Source: Gillisella taibaishanensis
Lineage (GTDB): Bacteria; Pseudomonadota; Alphaproteobacteria; Rhizobiales; Rhizobiaceae
Assembly (NCBI RefSeq): GCF_001938985.1
Contig: NZ_MKIN01000015.1
Location: 51,805-115,804 of the forward strand
DNA length: 64,000 nt
Direction: 5' to 3'
Shown here: positions 38,733-47,564 of the stretch, one piece after another
Numbering within the stretch: position 1 is the first letter of the stretch
Layout of the letters: each line of letters starts with the position of its first letter
Made by a program: the position numbers and the translations under genes
The notes under the pieces: model-generated
Told to the model about the DNA's origin: nothing
The model's database searches: none
Seen by the model: the letters and a program-made list of their open reading frames with translations, nothing else

Positions 38733-39539
38733 ATGATCCCTTCACCGCTTTCGAGCACGACTTTTCCCAGACTGCTGAGCGCCTTTATTCTCGGCGCCAC
38801 GGCGCTTGCGAGCTTCTCATCTGCCCAGGCGCAGGAAGCCGCTAACGGCCATTCCTTCGTCGACACATTTGACAAACTGGATTTAAAGCGCTGGTATATT
38901 TCTGACGGCTGGAATAACGGACCGCACCAGAACTGCACCTGGACAAAGAACAACGTGAAGATCAAGGACGGCCATCTGGAGCTGACGTTTGATGACAAGC
39001 CCTTGGGCGAACGTAAGTTTTCCTGCGCCGAGATTCAGACGAGGCAGCGCTTTGGCTATGGCACGTATGAAGCACGCTTGAAGACAGCAGAGGCCCCGGG
39101 CCTGAATTCGGCATTTTTTACCTTCATCGGCCCGATGGACAAATCGCCCCATGACGAGATCGACTTCGAAATTCTGGGTAAGAACCTCAAGCAGGTGCAG
39201 GTGAATCAGTATATTTCCGCCAAGGGCGGTAATGAGAAGATGGCACCGGTTGACGGCGGCGCCCATGAAGGTTTCAACGATTACGCCTTCGTTTGGGAAA
39301 AGGATCGGCTGCGTTACTACGTGAATGGTAAGCTGGTTCAGGATGTCACCGACCCCGCCAAATTGCCGAGCCACAGCCAGAAGATTTTCTTCAGCCTCTG
39401 GGGCACGGATACTCTGAAGGATTGGATGGGCAACTTTACCTATACCGGCCCGCAGACCATGAGCGTTGAACGGCTTGCTTTCACGGCGCTCGGCGACAAG
39501 TGCCAATTTCCGGAATCGGTAGCCTGCACCTTGAACTGA
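38733..39539 (+). CDS. exoK: Secreted endo-1,3-1,4-beta-glycanase ExoK (GH16)
   Basis: A 268-residue exported glycoside hydrolase family 16 enzyme that cleaves nascent succinoglycan to lower molecular weight forms. A signal peptide ends near residue 34 (SAQAQ). The GH16 active-site motif DEIDFE is intact at 141-146 (nucleophile E142, assisting D144, acid/base E146), and the jelly-roll strands FGYGTYEARLKTAEAPGLNSAFFTF precede it. One base separates it from exoH, so the two are coupled. It ends about 250 bases before exoL. Confidence 0.93.
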   Translation: MIPSPLSSTTFPRLLSAFILGATALASFSSAQAQEAANGHSFVDTFDKLDLKRWYISDGWNNGPHQNCTWTKNNVKIKDGHLELTFDDKPLGERKFSCAEIQTRQRFGYGTYEARLKTAEAPGLNSAFFTFIGPMDKSPHDEIDFEILGKNLKQVQVNQYISAKGGNEKMAPVDGGAHEGFNDYAFVWEKDRLRYYVNGKLVQDVTDPAKLPSHSQKIFFSLWGTDTLKDWMGNFTYTGPQTMSVERLAFTALGDKCQFPESVACTLN

Positions 39540-39683
39540 CGTCAAAAGGAAGAGGCATCGAGTGATCGGTTTGATAACGGCATGAAAACGGCGACGGCAA
39601 GCCAAGGCCCGTTTTTACTGCGTTACACGGCAACTGCATGAAAGCGTCGGTACAGGGGTGCCGATCGCAATGCAGTTATCTTC

Positions 39684-39728
39684 AGAGCATTTCGGAACGG
39701 CGGGAACCGGTTTCCCCTCCGCAAATGC
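39684..39728. repeat. Dispersed rhizobial palindromic repeat (copy B)
   Basis: Copy B of the repeat seen after hutI, here between exoK and exoL. The core GGGAACCGGTTTCCCCTCCG (39702-39721) matches copy A in 18 of 20 bases. Outer arms GCATTT and AAATGC and inner arms GGGAA and TTCCC can fold into a nested hairpin. Confidence 0.6.
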
Positions 39729-39789
39729 GCAAAAACAGAGAGAGAGTCTGTTAGGATCGATCTGAACCTGACAGACTTTAAGGGGGCCA

Positions 39790-41034
39790 ATGACCATACG
39801 TGTGCTCTATCTTGCGCATGACCTTTCCGATCCTGCCATTCGCCGCAGGGTAATGATGCTGCGCGCCGGTGGCGCGGAGGTCATGCTCGCCGGTTTTCGG
39901 CGGGACGAAAACAAGCTTGCAGCCGTAGAAGGCATTGATCCGATCGAATTGGGGATCACAGCCGACGGTCGTTTTGCGCAGCGCGCTGCGAGCGTGGTCA
40001 AGGCATGCTTTGCGGCAGCGGCAAAGGTAGGACATCTGCGTCGTCCAGACGTCATCATTGCCCGCAATCTTGAAATGCTAGCAGTGGCCAACCGCGCGCG
40101 AACCCTGTTTGGCGCTGCGGTTCCTGTCGTCTACGAATGCCTGGATATTCACCGCCTGATGCTGCGCGACGACCTGATCGGCTCCAGTCTACGTCGGCTC
40201 GAAGGGCGTCTCGGTCGCCATGCAAGCCTGCTGATCACCAGCTCACCGGCCTTTGTCGAGCAATATTTCCAGCCGCTCTCGGACCTGCATCTCCAGACCA
40301 TGCTTCTGGAAAATCAGGTTCTCGATCTGTCCGAGGAGCAAACGGCGCCCATGCTCGCACCACGCCCACCCGCCGCCGGCGAGCCCTGGCGGATCGGCTG
40401 GTTCGGGGCGCTACGCTGCGCCAAATCGCTCAAGCTGCTGTCGGACTTTACACGCACTATGCAGGGCAAGGTCGTGGTCGAGATGCGGGGCAGACCGGCC
40501 CATCGCCAGTTCGAGGATTTCGACGCCCAAGTGGCGCGAGAGCCCTTCGTCGATTTCCACGGCTCCTATAAGAACCCCGAGGATCTGGCGGCCATCTACC
40601 AGCAGGTCCAGTTCGTCTGGGCGATCGATTTCTACGAGGAAGGCCAGAATTCCAGCTGGCTACTGCCGAACCGCCTTTACGAAGGTTGCCGTTATGCGAC
40701 GGTCCCGATCGCCTTGAAGGGAACCGAGACGGCACGGTATCTGTCCCGCAAGGGCATCGGCCTTGAATTGGCCGACGCCAGCGCCGATGCACTGAAATCA
40801 CTGTTTGAAACCATGACCGTGTCGCGCTACCAGGCTGCTTTCGAGGCGGTTGCGGAGCAAGATCCTCGGAACTTCACGCTGAACAAGGCCGATTGTGAGG
40901 CATTCGTGCATCGTCTCGCGGCTCTCCCAACCGAGGCCGGCCAGAACGGCATGCACGCGCCAGCTGGCCTTGCCGCCCCCCTCCTGTCGACCCAGCCAAC
41001 CATTGCCAACAAGGTAGACTCTCATGACGGCTGA
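39790..41034 (+). CDS. exoL: Succinoglycan glycosyltransferase ExoL
   Basis: A 414-residue glycosyltransferase of the GT-B type. The N-terminal Rossmann half begins VLYLAHDLSDPAIRRRVMMLRAGGAEVMLAGFRRDE, and PDVIIARNLEMLAVANRAR lies near 94-112; WRIGWFGALRCAKSLKLL near 200 opens the nucleotide-sugar-binding half. ExoL adds the third sugar (beta-1,4 glucose) of the repeat unit in Sinorhizobium. The symbol rests on length, fold and order between exoK and exoA. Its last 11 bases overlap exoA. Confidence 0.86.
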   Translation: MTIRVLYLAHDLSDPAIRRRVMMLRAGGAEVMLAGFRRDENKLAAVEGIDPIELGITADGRFAQRAASVVKACFAAAAKVGHLRRPDVIIARNLEMLAVANRARTLFGAAVPVVYECLDIHRLMLRDDLIGSSLRRLEGRLGRHASLLITSSPAFVEQYFQPLSDLHLQTMLLENQVLDLSEEQTAPMLAPRPPAAGEPWRIGWFGALRCAKSLKLLSDFTRTMQGKVVVEMRGRPAHRQFEDFDAQVAREPFVDFHGSYKNPEDLAAIYQQVQFVWAIDFYEEGQNSSWLLPNRLYEGCRYATVPIALKGTETARYLSRKGIGLELADASADALKSLFETMTVSRYQAAFEAVAEQDPRNFTLNKADCEAFVHRLAALPTEAGQNGMHAPAGLAAPLLSTQPTIANKVDSHDG

Positions 41035-42052
41035 CAAGCTAAAATCCGTACGTTGCCTGATCGTGATCCCTTGCCTCAATGAAGAGAAGCATATCGAAGG
41101 CGTGATCGCCAATCTGGCCAGGGCACTCAATGACTTGAACGCGGAAATCGTGGTGGCCGATGGCGGCAGCCGCGACCAGACCCAGGCGATCGTCACGCGC
41201 ATTGCCGCTGACAATCCGAAGGTCCGGCTGCTCGACAACCCGAAGCGTATTCAAAGCGCCGCCGTCAATCTGGCTGTTGCCCAGTTCGGCAGTGACTACG
41301 ATTACCTGATCCGGATCGATGCCCATGGCACCTACCCGCAGGATTACTGCCAGACGCTGGTAACCGAAGCTCTGGAAACCGGAGCGGATTCCGTCGTAGT
41401 CGGCATGCTGACGGTTGGTTTTGGCACCTTCCAGCGGGCAACAGCGCTCGCGCAGAACTCCAAGCTCGGGAATGGCGGCTCCAAGCATCGCACCGGCGCC
41501 AAGAGCCATTGGACGGATCATGGCCACCATGCACTGGTGCGCATCGCGGCCTACAAAGCGATCGGCGGCTATGACGAAGCGTTCCGCCACAACGAAGATG
41601 CCGAATTTGACTACCGGCTGAACAAGGCAGGCTTCCGCGTCTGGATGACCGCCAATACCAACATGACCTATTATCCGCGCTCACGTCCAATGCCGCTCTA
41701 TCGACAGTATTACGGCTATGGCCGCGGCCGTGCGCAAAACACGTTGAAGCATCGCTCACGCCCGAGCCTGCGGCAGCTCATTCCGCTCGCCGTGGCACCC
41801 GTCGTGGTCTTCGCCCTTGTGGGCATGTTCTTCAGCTGGCTGGCCATCGTGCCGGCACTTCTCTGGGCTCTGGCCTGCCTCGGCTACGGCGCCTGGCTTT
41901 CGATCGGTGCCCGCCAACCGCTCGGGCCGTTGGCGGCCGTATCCGCGATGATCATGCATTTCGCCTGGTCGGCCGGCTTCTGGTGCGAAATCCTGGATAT
42001 GCGCAGCCGCAAATCCCATCCAATGCCCGCCAGCCCGGAGGTCGCCTCGTGA
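41024..42052 (+). CDS. exoA: Succinoglycan glucosyltransferase ExoA
   Basis: A 342-residue family 2 glycosyltransferase with a membrane-anchored C-terminus. VVADGGSRDQT (about 42-52), the DAHGTYP acceptor/metal region near 103 and a QRATA-type segment near 135 are visible; three hydrophobic segments follow from about 250 to 330. ExoA adds the first beta-1,3 glucose to the galactosyl lipid. The start overlaps exoL by 11 bases, and exoM begins with a GTG overlapping its end. Confidence 0.87.
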   Translation: MTADKLKSVRCLIVIPCLNEEKHIEGVIANLARALNDLNAEIVVADGGSRDQTQAIVTRIAADNPKVRLLDNPKRIQSAAVNLAVAQFGSDYDYLIRIDAHGTYPQDYCQTLVTEALETGADSVVVGMLTVGFGTFQRATALAQNSKLGNGGSKHRTGAKSHWTDHGHHALVRIAAYKAIGGYDEAFRHNEDAEFDYRLNKAGFRVWMTANTNMTYYPRSRPMPLYRQYYGYGRGRAQNTLKHRSRPSLRQLIPLAVAPVVVFALVGMFFSWLAIVPALLWALACLGYGAWLSIGARQPLGPLAAVSAMIMHFAWSAGFWCEILDMRSRKSHPMPASPEVAS

Positions 42053-42981
42053 ACGCGGCCCATCCGATCCGCATCGATATCGGCATCTGCACCTTTCGCC
42101 GGCCGGAGCTGGAGACGGCGCTACTGTCTCTGGCGATGATCGACGTGCCGACCGGCGTGTCGCTGCGCATCATCGTTGCCGACAATGATCAAACGCCAAG
42201 CGCGTCTGCCCTGGTGGACAGCCTGCGTCCGCGCCTGCCCTGCGGGCTGATTTATGTCCACTGCCCAGCCGGCAACATCTCTATCGCCCGCAATGCCTGC
42301 CTGGATGCAAGCGACGCCGACTATCTCGCCTTCATCGATGATGACGAGACTGCGACCAAGGGTTGGCTGACGGAACTTCTCACTGTCGCCCGCCAGACAG
42401 GCGCCGATGCCGTGCTTGGCCCGGTGCATGCCACCTATGCTGACACCGCTCCGGATTGGATGCGTAAAGGCGATTTTCATTCGACTTTTCCGGTCTTCGT
42501 CGATGGCGAGATCCGCACCGGCTATACCTGCAATGTGCTGCTCGACCTGCGTTCGCCGCGCCTGACCGAACGGCGCTTCAACCTGGCACTGGGGAAAACC
42601 GGCGGCGAGGATACCGAGTATTTCACCCACATTTACCGCCAGGGCGGCAAAATCGCCTATGCGGAGCAAGCGCTTCTGACAGAACCGGTAACGCCGTCTC
42701 GTAGTCGGTTTGACTGGTTGGCCAAGCGCCGCTACCGCATGGGCCAGACTCATGGTCGCCTGGTGGCCGAAGGTAGGGGCGCGGTCGGCAAGGCCAAGGC
42801 TCTAGTGCTGGCAGCGGCGAAGGCCGCGGTTTGTCTCATCGCATCCCTCGTCTTCATCGCGATGCCGATCCAGCGACATCGCTATCTGCTGCGCGGCATT
42901 CTGCATCTTGGTGCCATCTCGGGCATTCTCGGCTTTCGCGAGATTCACCAATACGGATCGCTGGAGGCCGCCAAGCCATGA
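42049..42981 (+). CDS. exoM: Succinoglycan glucosyltransferase ExoM
   Basis: A 310-residue family 2 glycosyltransferase, close to the known ExoM length. IDIGICTFRRPELETALLSL opens the fold, FIDDDETA (about 98-105) is the metal-binding motif, and GGEDTEYFTHIYRQGG holds the catalytic acid; one or two hydrophobic helices lie near the C-terminus. ExoM adds the fourth sugar of the repeat. The GTG at 42049, with GGAGG seven bases upstream, overlaps the exoA stop; an ATG at 41983 lies inside exoA and is rejected. It overlaps exoO by four bases. Confidence 0.87.
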   Translation: MNAAHPIRIDIGICTFRRPELETALLSLAMIDVPTGVSLRIIVADNDQTPSASALVDSLRPRLPCGLIYVHCPAGNISIARNACLDASDADYLAFIDDDETATKGWLTELLTVARQTGADAVLGPVHATYADTAPDWMRKGDFHSTFPVFVDGEIRTGYTCNVLLDLRSPRLTERRFNLALGKTGGEDTEYFTHIYRQGGKIAYAEQALLTEPVTPSRSRFDWLAKRRYRMGQTHGRLVAEGRGAVGKAKALVLAAAKAAVCLIASLVFIAMPIQRHRYLLRGILHLGAISGILGFREIHQYGSLEAAKP

Positions 42982-43970
42982 TCGCCTGGACCCCAGATGT
43001 CACTGTCGTAGTTGCCGCCTATAACAGTAGCGAAACTATCCAGCGGGCCATCGATAGCGCCCTTGCGCAGGTCAATGTTACGGTCGAGGTCATCGTGGCC
43101 GACGACTGTTCCTCGGACGACACCCGCGGCCGTGTCGCCGCAATCACCGACCCGCGCGTCCGACTGATCGCGCTCGAGAGCAATCTCGGCCCTGGCGGCG
43201 CTCGAAATGCGGCAATCGACGCGGCGCGTGGCCGGTGGATTGCGGTGCTTGATTCCGACGACGTGTTCAAGCCGATGCGCCTTTTCCGGATGATCGAGAG
43301 AGCCGAGCAGGAAAAGGCGGAAATCGTCGTCGACAATCTCGATGTGATCGACATGAACGGCGACAGCAGGACGATGTTTCTGGAGGAGGCTCTCGTTCAT
43401 ATCGGCCACATCGATCTCGCCACCTTCATCGGCTCGAACATACTGTTCCGCTCGCAGCATAATTACGGCTATATGAAGCCGATCTTTCTGCGCAGCTTCC
43501 TCAATGACAAGGACTTGCGCTTCGACGAAAGCCTGCGCATCGGCGAGGATTATCTGCTTCTTGCATCCGCTCTGGCTGAGGGCGCCATCTGCGCCGTGGA
43601 GCCGACGGCGGGTTATGCCTATTATATCCGCGAAGGGTCCATCTCCAGGGTACTGCGCCTGCATCACGTCGACGCGATGATGACAGCCGATGCAGGCTTC
43701 ATGGCCCGCTACAACCTGCACGACAAAGCGTTGGCAGCACAGACAGCGCGCACCCGCAGCCTGAAGGAGGCCCAAGCCTTTATCATGCTGATCGACGGCC
43801 TCAAGGCGCGTTCGTTGTCAAGCGTGGTGAAGGTGGCCATGGCCAATCCGCTGGCGCTACGCCATCTGAAGATGCCGATTGCCGCCCGGTTCCGCCGCTT
43901 GGCAGAAAGCCTGTGGAAAACCCGGACCGCTCAGAGGGCGATCCCCTCCGATCGCACAACAGGGAGCTGA
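42978..43970 (+). CDS. exoO: Succinoglycan glucosyltransferase ExoO
   Basis: A 330-residue family 2 glycosyltransferase with VIVADDCSSDDT (about 38-49), NLGPGGARNAAID (about 73-85), the LDSDD motif near 95 and RIGEDYLLLASALAEG with the catalytic acid near 195. ExoO adds the fifth sugar, a beta-1,6 glucose that starts the side chain in Sinorhizobium. Its ATG overlaps the exoM stop. The gene that follows exoO in Sinorhizobium, exoN, is missing; a 675-base non-coding stretch comes next. Confidence 0.87.
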   Translation: MIAWTPDVTVVVAAYNSSETIQRAIDSALAQVNVTVEVIVADDCSSDDTRGRVAAITDPRVRLIALESNLGPGGARNAAIDAARGRWIAVLDSDDVFKPMRLFRMIERAEQEKAEIVVDNLDVIDMNGDSRTMFLEEALVHIGHIDLATFIGSNILFRSQHNYGYMKPIFLRSFLNDKDLRFDESLRIGEDYLLLASALAEGAICAVEPTAGYAYYIREGSISRVLRLHHVDAMMTADAGFMARYNLHDKALAAQTARTRSLKEAQAFIMLIDGLKARSLSSVVKVAMANPLALRHLKMPIAARFRRLAESLWKTRTAQRAIPSDRTTGS

Positions 43971-44645
43971 GCGAAATCCATGCTACAAAGCAGCCTGATG
44001 TGTGATTTTGTGTGGCCAAACGGCCGGCAGATGCCATCAATTGCATCGATGAGCTTACGGATCGCCAATCACAAGGCCGTCCGCGGCAACAATTGCCTGT
44101 CGATGCGATCATACAGTCGCACCAGCACCATTTATTCTTTTTTAAAGGATTTGGTTCTGTCGCACGAAGGCCATATTCAGCGGGATGAAGACGTCCTATA
44201 CTGTAAATTCCTTAAATCCAATTTGGGTTTGAGGCGCATGAGACATGCCTGTGAAGTGCCCCAGCTTCCTTGTCACAAGACGAGCACGCAGGTGCCATAA
44301 TTATCGTGTTCTGAAATTCGTTTCCACGGAGCCAACCAGCTCTCGCGAGACGAGGGAATGAGTGTCTGCCAGGTTCAAGAGTTTGGAGTGCCGTATGTGT
44401 TTTGGAGTATCAAATGCGGGCGAACCGTTATGTCGGGCTATAGTCCCGGGTGCCGGTCGCGCTGCCGCAGAGCGGTTACGTCAAGATCATGCGGCAAGGA
44501 GATCCTCCTTGAGAAGCGCCCGGCAAACAAGCGGAGGCCTGTTCCCGATAGCCATCCATGCCTCTCCCGGAGCTAAAGCCATTCTTAGGCTTGGTCCCGG
44601 TGCGGCCGAGACATCTTTGGACCAACCAGCGTTCCGCAACGAATT
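43971..44645. other. exoO-exoP gap; exoN not found
   Basis: 675 bases without a gene that can be supported. Frames of 70-106 codons cross it but look like no family and have no good starts. No part of the uridylyltransferase N-terminus (GLGTRFLPATK type) is visible, so exoN, present at this place in Sinorhizobium, is not here even as a recognisable remnant. The region probably holds a separate promoter for exoP; a small CAAGGAG-ATC-CTCCTTG hairpin lies near 44497. Confidence 0.5.
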
Positions 44646-46997
44646 ATGAAGAGCCGCCCCATGAACGAAAGAAGTTTTCCATTTAAAGCCGTTCTGCAAC
44701 GGGAGCAGCCCGAAACCGATTCCTTTATCGATCTAGATCGCCTGCTGACCATCGCCGTGCGTCGGGCGCGGATCGTCGGTCTGTCGATCGCGCTCTTCAT
44801 TATGCTGGGCGTCACCTATCTTCTGTTCACCACGCCTTACTACACCTCGATGACTCAGATCCTGCTGGACGATAGCCTCTCGCGCTATACGCAGGACGAC
44901 AAGGCGTCTCCGGGCGACAGAACCGAAGTCGATACGCAGCTGGCCAGTGCTGTCGAAATCCTGAAATCCAACAGCATGGCGCTGCGCGTCGTGGACGAAG
45001 CGAAACTTAGCGATATCGAGTTGGTGACCGATCCTCCGGCGTCCCCGGTCTCGTTCATCAAGGACATGCTGAAGTCGGTCAAGCGGCTGGTCAGCTCTGG
45101 CCCGAAGCTGACACCTGAAGAAATCGCTGCCGGCAAGCGCGGCAAGGCAGCAGCCATGCTGCAGCAGAATATCACCGTCGAGCGCGTCATGCGAAGCGCG
45201 GTCATCGCTGTTTCCTACCGTTCGCCCGATCCATTGCTGGCGGCCAAAGTGACAAAGGCCTACGCCGACGCCTTCCTGACCGACCAGCTGAACGCCAATT
45301 TCGATGCCAGCGAGCGCGCCACGCTTTGGTTGCAAGGCCGGCTCGACGACCTGGCGAAGCGTGCCCAGCAGGCGTCGCTGGACGTGGAAAAATACAAGGC
45401 AGATAATGGTCTGACCCAGACCGGCGGCGAACTCATGTCTGAGCAGCAGCTGACCGATCTCAATAAGCAGCTGATCGTTGCCCAGGCCGATGCCGCCAGC
45501 GCCGAAGCCCGCTATCTCCAGTATAAGAACATTGTGACGCAGGGCCCGCAGAATGCGGTGAAGAATGCGATCGTCTCCGGCCAGGCCGGCGCCAACCAGG
45601 TTCTGCAAGACCTGCGCACTCGCTACTTGTCGATCGAGAAGCGCGAGCAGGACATCATCACCAATTTCGGCCCGACCCATCCTCAGGCAAAGGCGCTGAA
45701 GGCCGAGAAGGACAATGTCGGCGGCCAGATCTTCCAGGAATTGCAGCAGCTGACATCCAGCTATGGCAATGAGTTCCAGGTTGCCAGATCGCGTGAACAG
45801 TCGTTGCGCGACAGCTTGCAGAAGCTGACCGGCACCAATTCGGAAGCAAACAGGTCTTTGGTCCATCTGCGTGAGCTTGAGCAGAAAGCCACCGCGCTGA
45901 AGGGTCTCTACGAAGCCTTCCTCAACCGCTATGAAGTGGCGAGCCAGAGCCAGTCGCTTCCTGCGGCCAAGGCCCGCGTCATCTCCGAAGCCGGCATTCC
46001 GTCCGCCCCGTCCAGCCCGAAGAAAACCATGGTGATCGCACTGTCGATGGTTCTCGGTCTGATGGCAGGTGCCGGTCTTGCCTTCCTTCAGGAAATGCAG
46101 GAGCGCTATTTCCGTCTGGAAAGCGACGTCCGCTCTACGCTCGGCCAGAAATCCCTCGGATATCTGCCCCGCCTTGGACCGCGGCTCAAGAACCCAATCA
46201 ATCCGAAGCTCAACAGCTGGCGCAAGAAGGCACCGAAGGGGGCAACGGTCGTGCCCGTTGCTGAGGCGATCTCTCTCGACCGGATGATGCGCACCGTGAT
46301 CGAATCGCCGCGCTCGGCCTTCACCGAGACCCTGCGCAACACGAAACTGGCGACGGATATCATTCTCCAGGGCAAGACCAGCCGCGTCATCGGCATTCTC
46401 TCGGCGCTGCCAGGCGAAGGTAAATCCACCGTCGCGGCCAATTTCGCCGTCCTTCTCGCCGCAAGCGGCAAGAAGACCCTGCTGATCGATGCCGACTTGC
46501 GCAATCCGAGCCTGAGCCGCCTGTTGCAGCCGGTTCCGAAAAACGGTTTGGTTCAGGCCGTTCTCGGCGAAGTATCATGGCAGGATTGCATAAAGGTCGA
46601 TCAGGAAACCCGGCTTGCCGTGCTGCCGATCGTTCCCGGTGCAGCCGCCCGCTCGCTTGCGCATACCAATGAGCTGATCGCCTCGCCCGGCATGAACGCG
46701 CTGCTTGAAAACGTCCGCCAGTCCTTCGACTACATCATCGTTGATCTGGCGCCGCTCGGTCCAGTTGTCGACGCCAAGGCCTTCGCTCCTCTCGCAGACG
46801 GTTTCGTATTCGTCGTTGAATGGGGCAAGACGCCAAAGAAGCTGGTTTCGGACCTGCTGGATGCGGAGCCGCACATCAGTAACAAGGTTCTGGGTGTTCT
46901 GCTGAACAAAACAGACATGCAGGCGCTGAGCCGCTACAGTGACTTCGGCGGCTCTGAGAAATTCCGCAACCAGTACAACAAGTATTACGTCGAATAA
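44646..46997 (+). CDS. exoP: Succinoglycan chain-length/export protein ExoP (Wzc-type tyrosine autokinase)
   Basis: A 783-residue inner-membrane polysaccharide co-polymerase fused to a BY-kinase. Helix 1 is near 42-62 and helix 2 near 462-482, bracketing a periplasmic region rich in coiled coil (about 200-430). The cytoplasmic kinase has Walker A LPGEGKST near 588, Walker A' LLIDADLRN near 612, Walker B VDLAPLGPVVDAK near 700, and a C-terminal tyrosine cluster (Y764, Y777, Y780, Y781). It controls polymer length with ExoQ and ExoT. The start may be ATG 44646 or ATG 44661; the second has GAAGAG before it. Nothing of the exo set follows. Confidence 0.93.
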   Translation: MKSRPMNERSFPFKAVLQREQPETDSFIDLDRLLTIAVRRARIVGLSIALFIMLGVTYLLFTTPYYTSMTQILLDDSLSRYTQDDKASPGDRTEVDTQLASAVEILKSNSMALRVVDEAKLSDIELVTDPPASPVSFIKDMLKSVKRLVSSGPKLTPEEIAAGKRGKAAAMLQQNITVERVMRSAVIAVSYRSPDPLLAAKVTKAYADAFLTDQLNANFDASERATLWLQGRLDDLAKRAQQASLDVEKYKADNGLTQTGGELMSEQQLTDLNKQLIVAQADAASAEARYLQYKNIVTQGPQNAVKNAIVSGQAGANQVLQDLRTRYLSIEKREQDIITNFGPTHPQAKALKAEKDNVGGQIFQELQQLTSSYGNEFQVARSREQSLRDSLQKLTGTNSEANRSLVHLRELEQKATALKGLYEAFLNRYEVASQSQSLPAAKARVISEAGIPSAPSSPKKTMVIALSMVLGLMAGAGLAFLQEMQERYFRLESDVRSTLGQKSLGYLPRLGPRLKNPINPKLNSWRKKAPKGATVVPVAEAISLDRMMRTVIESPRSAFTETLRNTKLATDIILQGKTSRVIGILSALPGEGKSTVAANFAVLLAASGKKTLLIDADLRNPSLSRLLQPVPKNGLVQAVLGEVSWQDCIKVDQETRLAVLPIVPGAAARSLAHTNELIASPGMNALLENVRQSFDYIIVDLAPLGPVVDAKAFAPLADGFVFVVEWGKTPKKLVSDLLDAEPHISNKVLGVLLNKTDMQALSRYSDFGGSEKFRNQYNKYYVE

Positions 46998-47564
46998 GCG
47001 TTGCTCTCGCTTTATCGAACCTATTGCGCAGGTGACGTAGCGAGGAAGTCGGCCCTCAACCGATGGTGTTGATTGTACAATTCGGCTGATGATCTGGCAT
47101 GTGTGCCAGATCGTCAGGATTGGTGGCCCGCGTCGAGGTCATATCTAGAATAAGCGGAGACCGCACTGTTCCCGCGAGGCAAAGCTCAAGCATAGTTGTG
47201 GTGGCCGATAAACCTGGTGCTTTAGCGTGCCATGACACCAATCCTGGCCGGATCTGCCTTTAGCGGCAGCCCTTGGTAACCCGATTTCAGCTAGGGCGAG
47301 CCATAGAGTGTCTGAGCCCCATTTTCAGTTTCTCCCTTGAGCAATGATGCGTGAAGCCGATCTTTGATCGACCATTGTGGTACCGCCCGAACCAGCTTGC
47401 CCTCAAAGATAGGGTATCAATTGAGTACCGCCTATAATTGTCCGGGCAAACAATTTGATTAAGCTAAACTTAAGGGAATTAAAATACACAGTAGCCTAAA
47501 TTAGAATTTGCTATAGCACCGTATGGTGACGCTATTTCCAATTCCCTGATTTATTGAGGCTACG
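46998..47564. other. Non-coding region after exoP with a long inverted repeat
   Basis: 567 bases with no supported gene. The main structure is at 47086-47117, where GATCTGGCA and TGCCAGATC (47091-47099, 47104-47112) pair perfectly around a four-base loop and five further pairs with one mismatch extend it. No T tract follows, so it is not a standard terminator. The last 100 bases before 47565 turn AT-rich and probably hold the peroxidase promoter. Confidence 0.5.

Noticed and set aside
43980..44300. 106-codon plus-strand frame in the exoO-exoP gap
   Set aside because: Mixed composition unlike the neighbouring genes and no match to exoN; not supported as a gene.
44733..45866. 377-codon minus-strand frame opposite exoP
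   Set aside because: Antisense shadow of the ExoP periplasmic domain, without recognisable domains.
47056..47241. 61-codon minus-strand frame after exoP
   Set aside because: It spans the inverted repeat and has no family likeness; probably chance.
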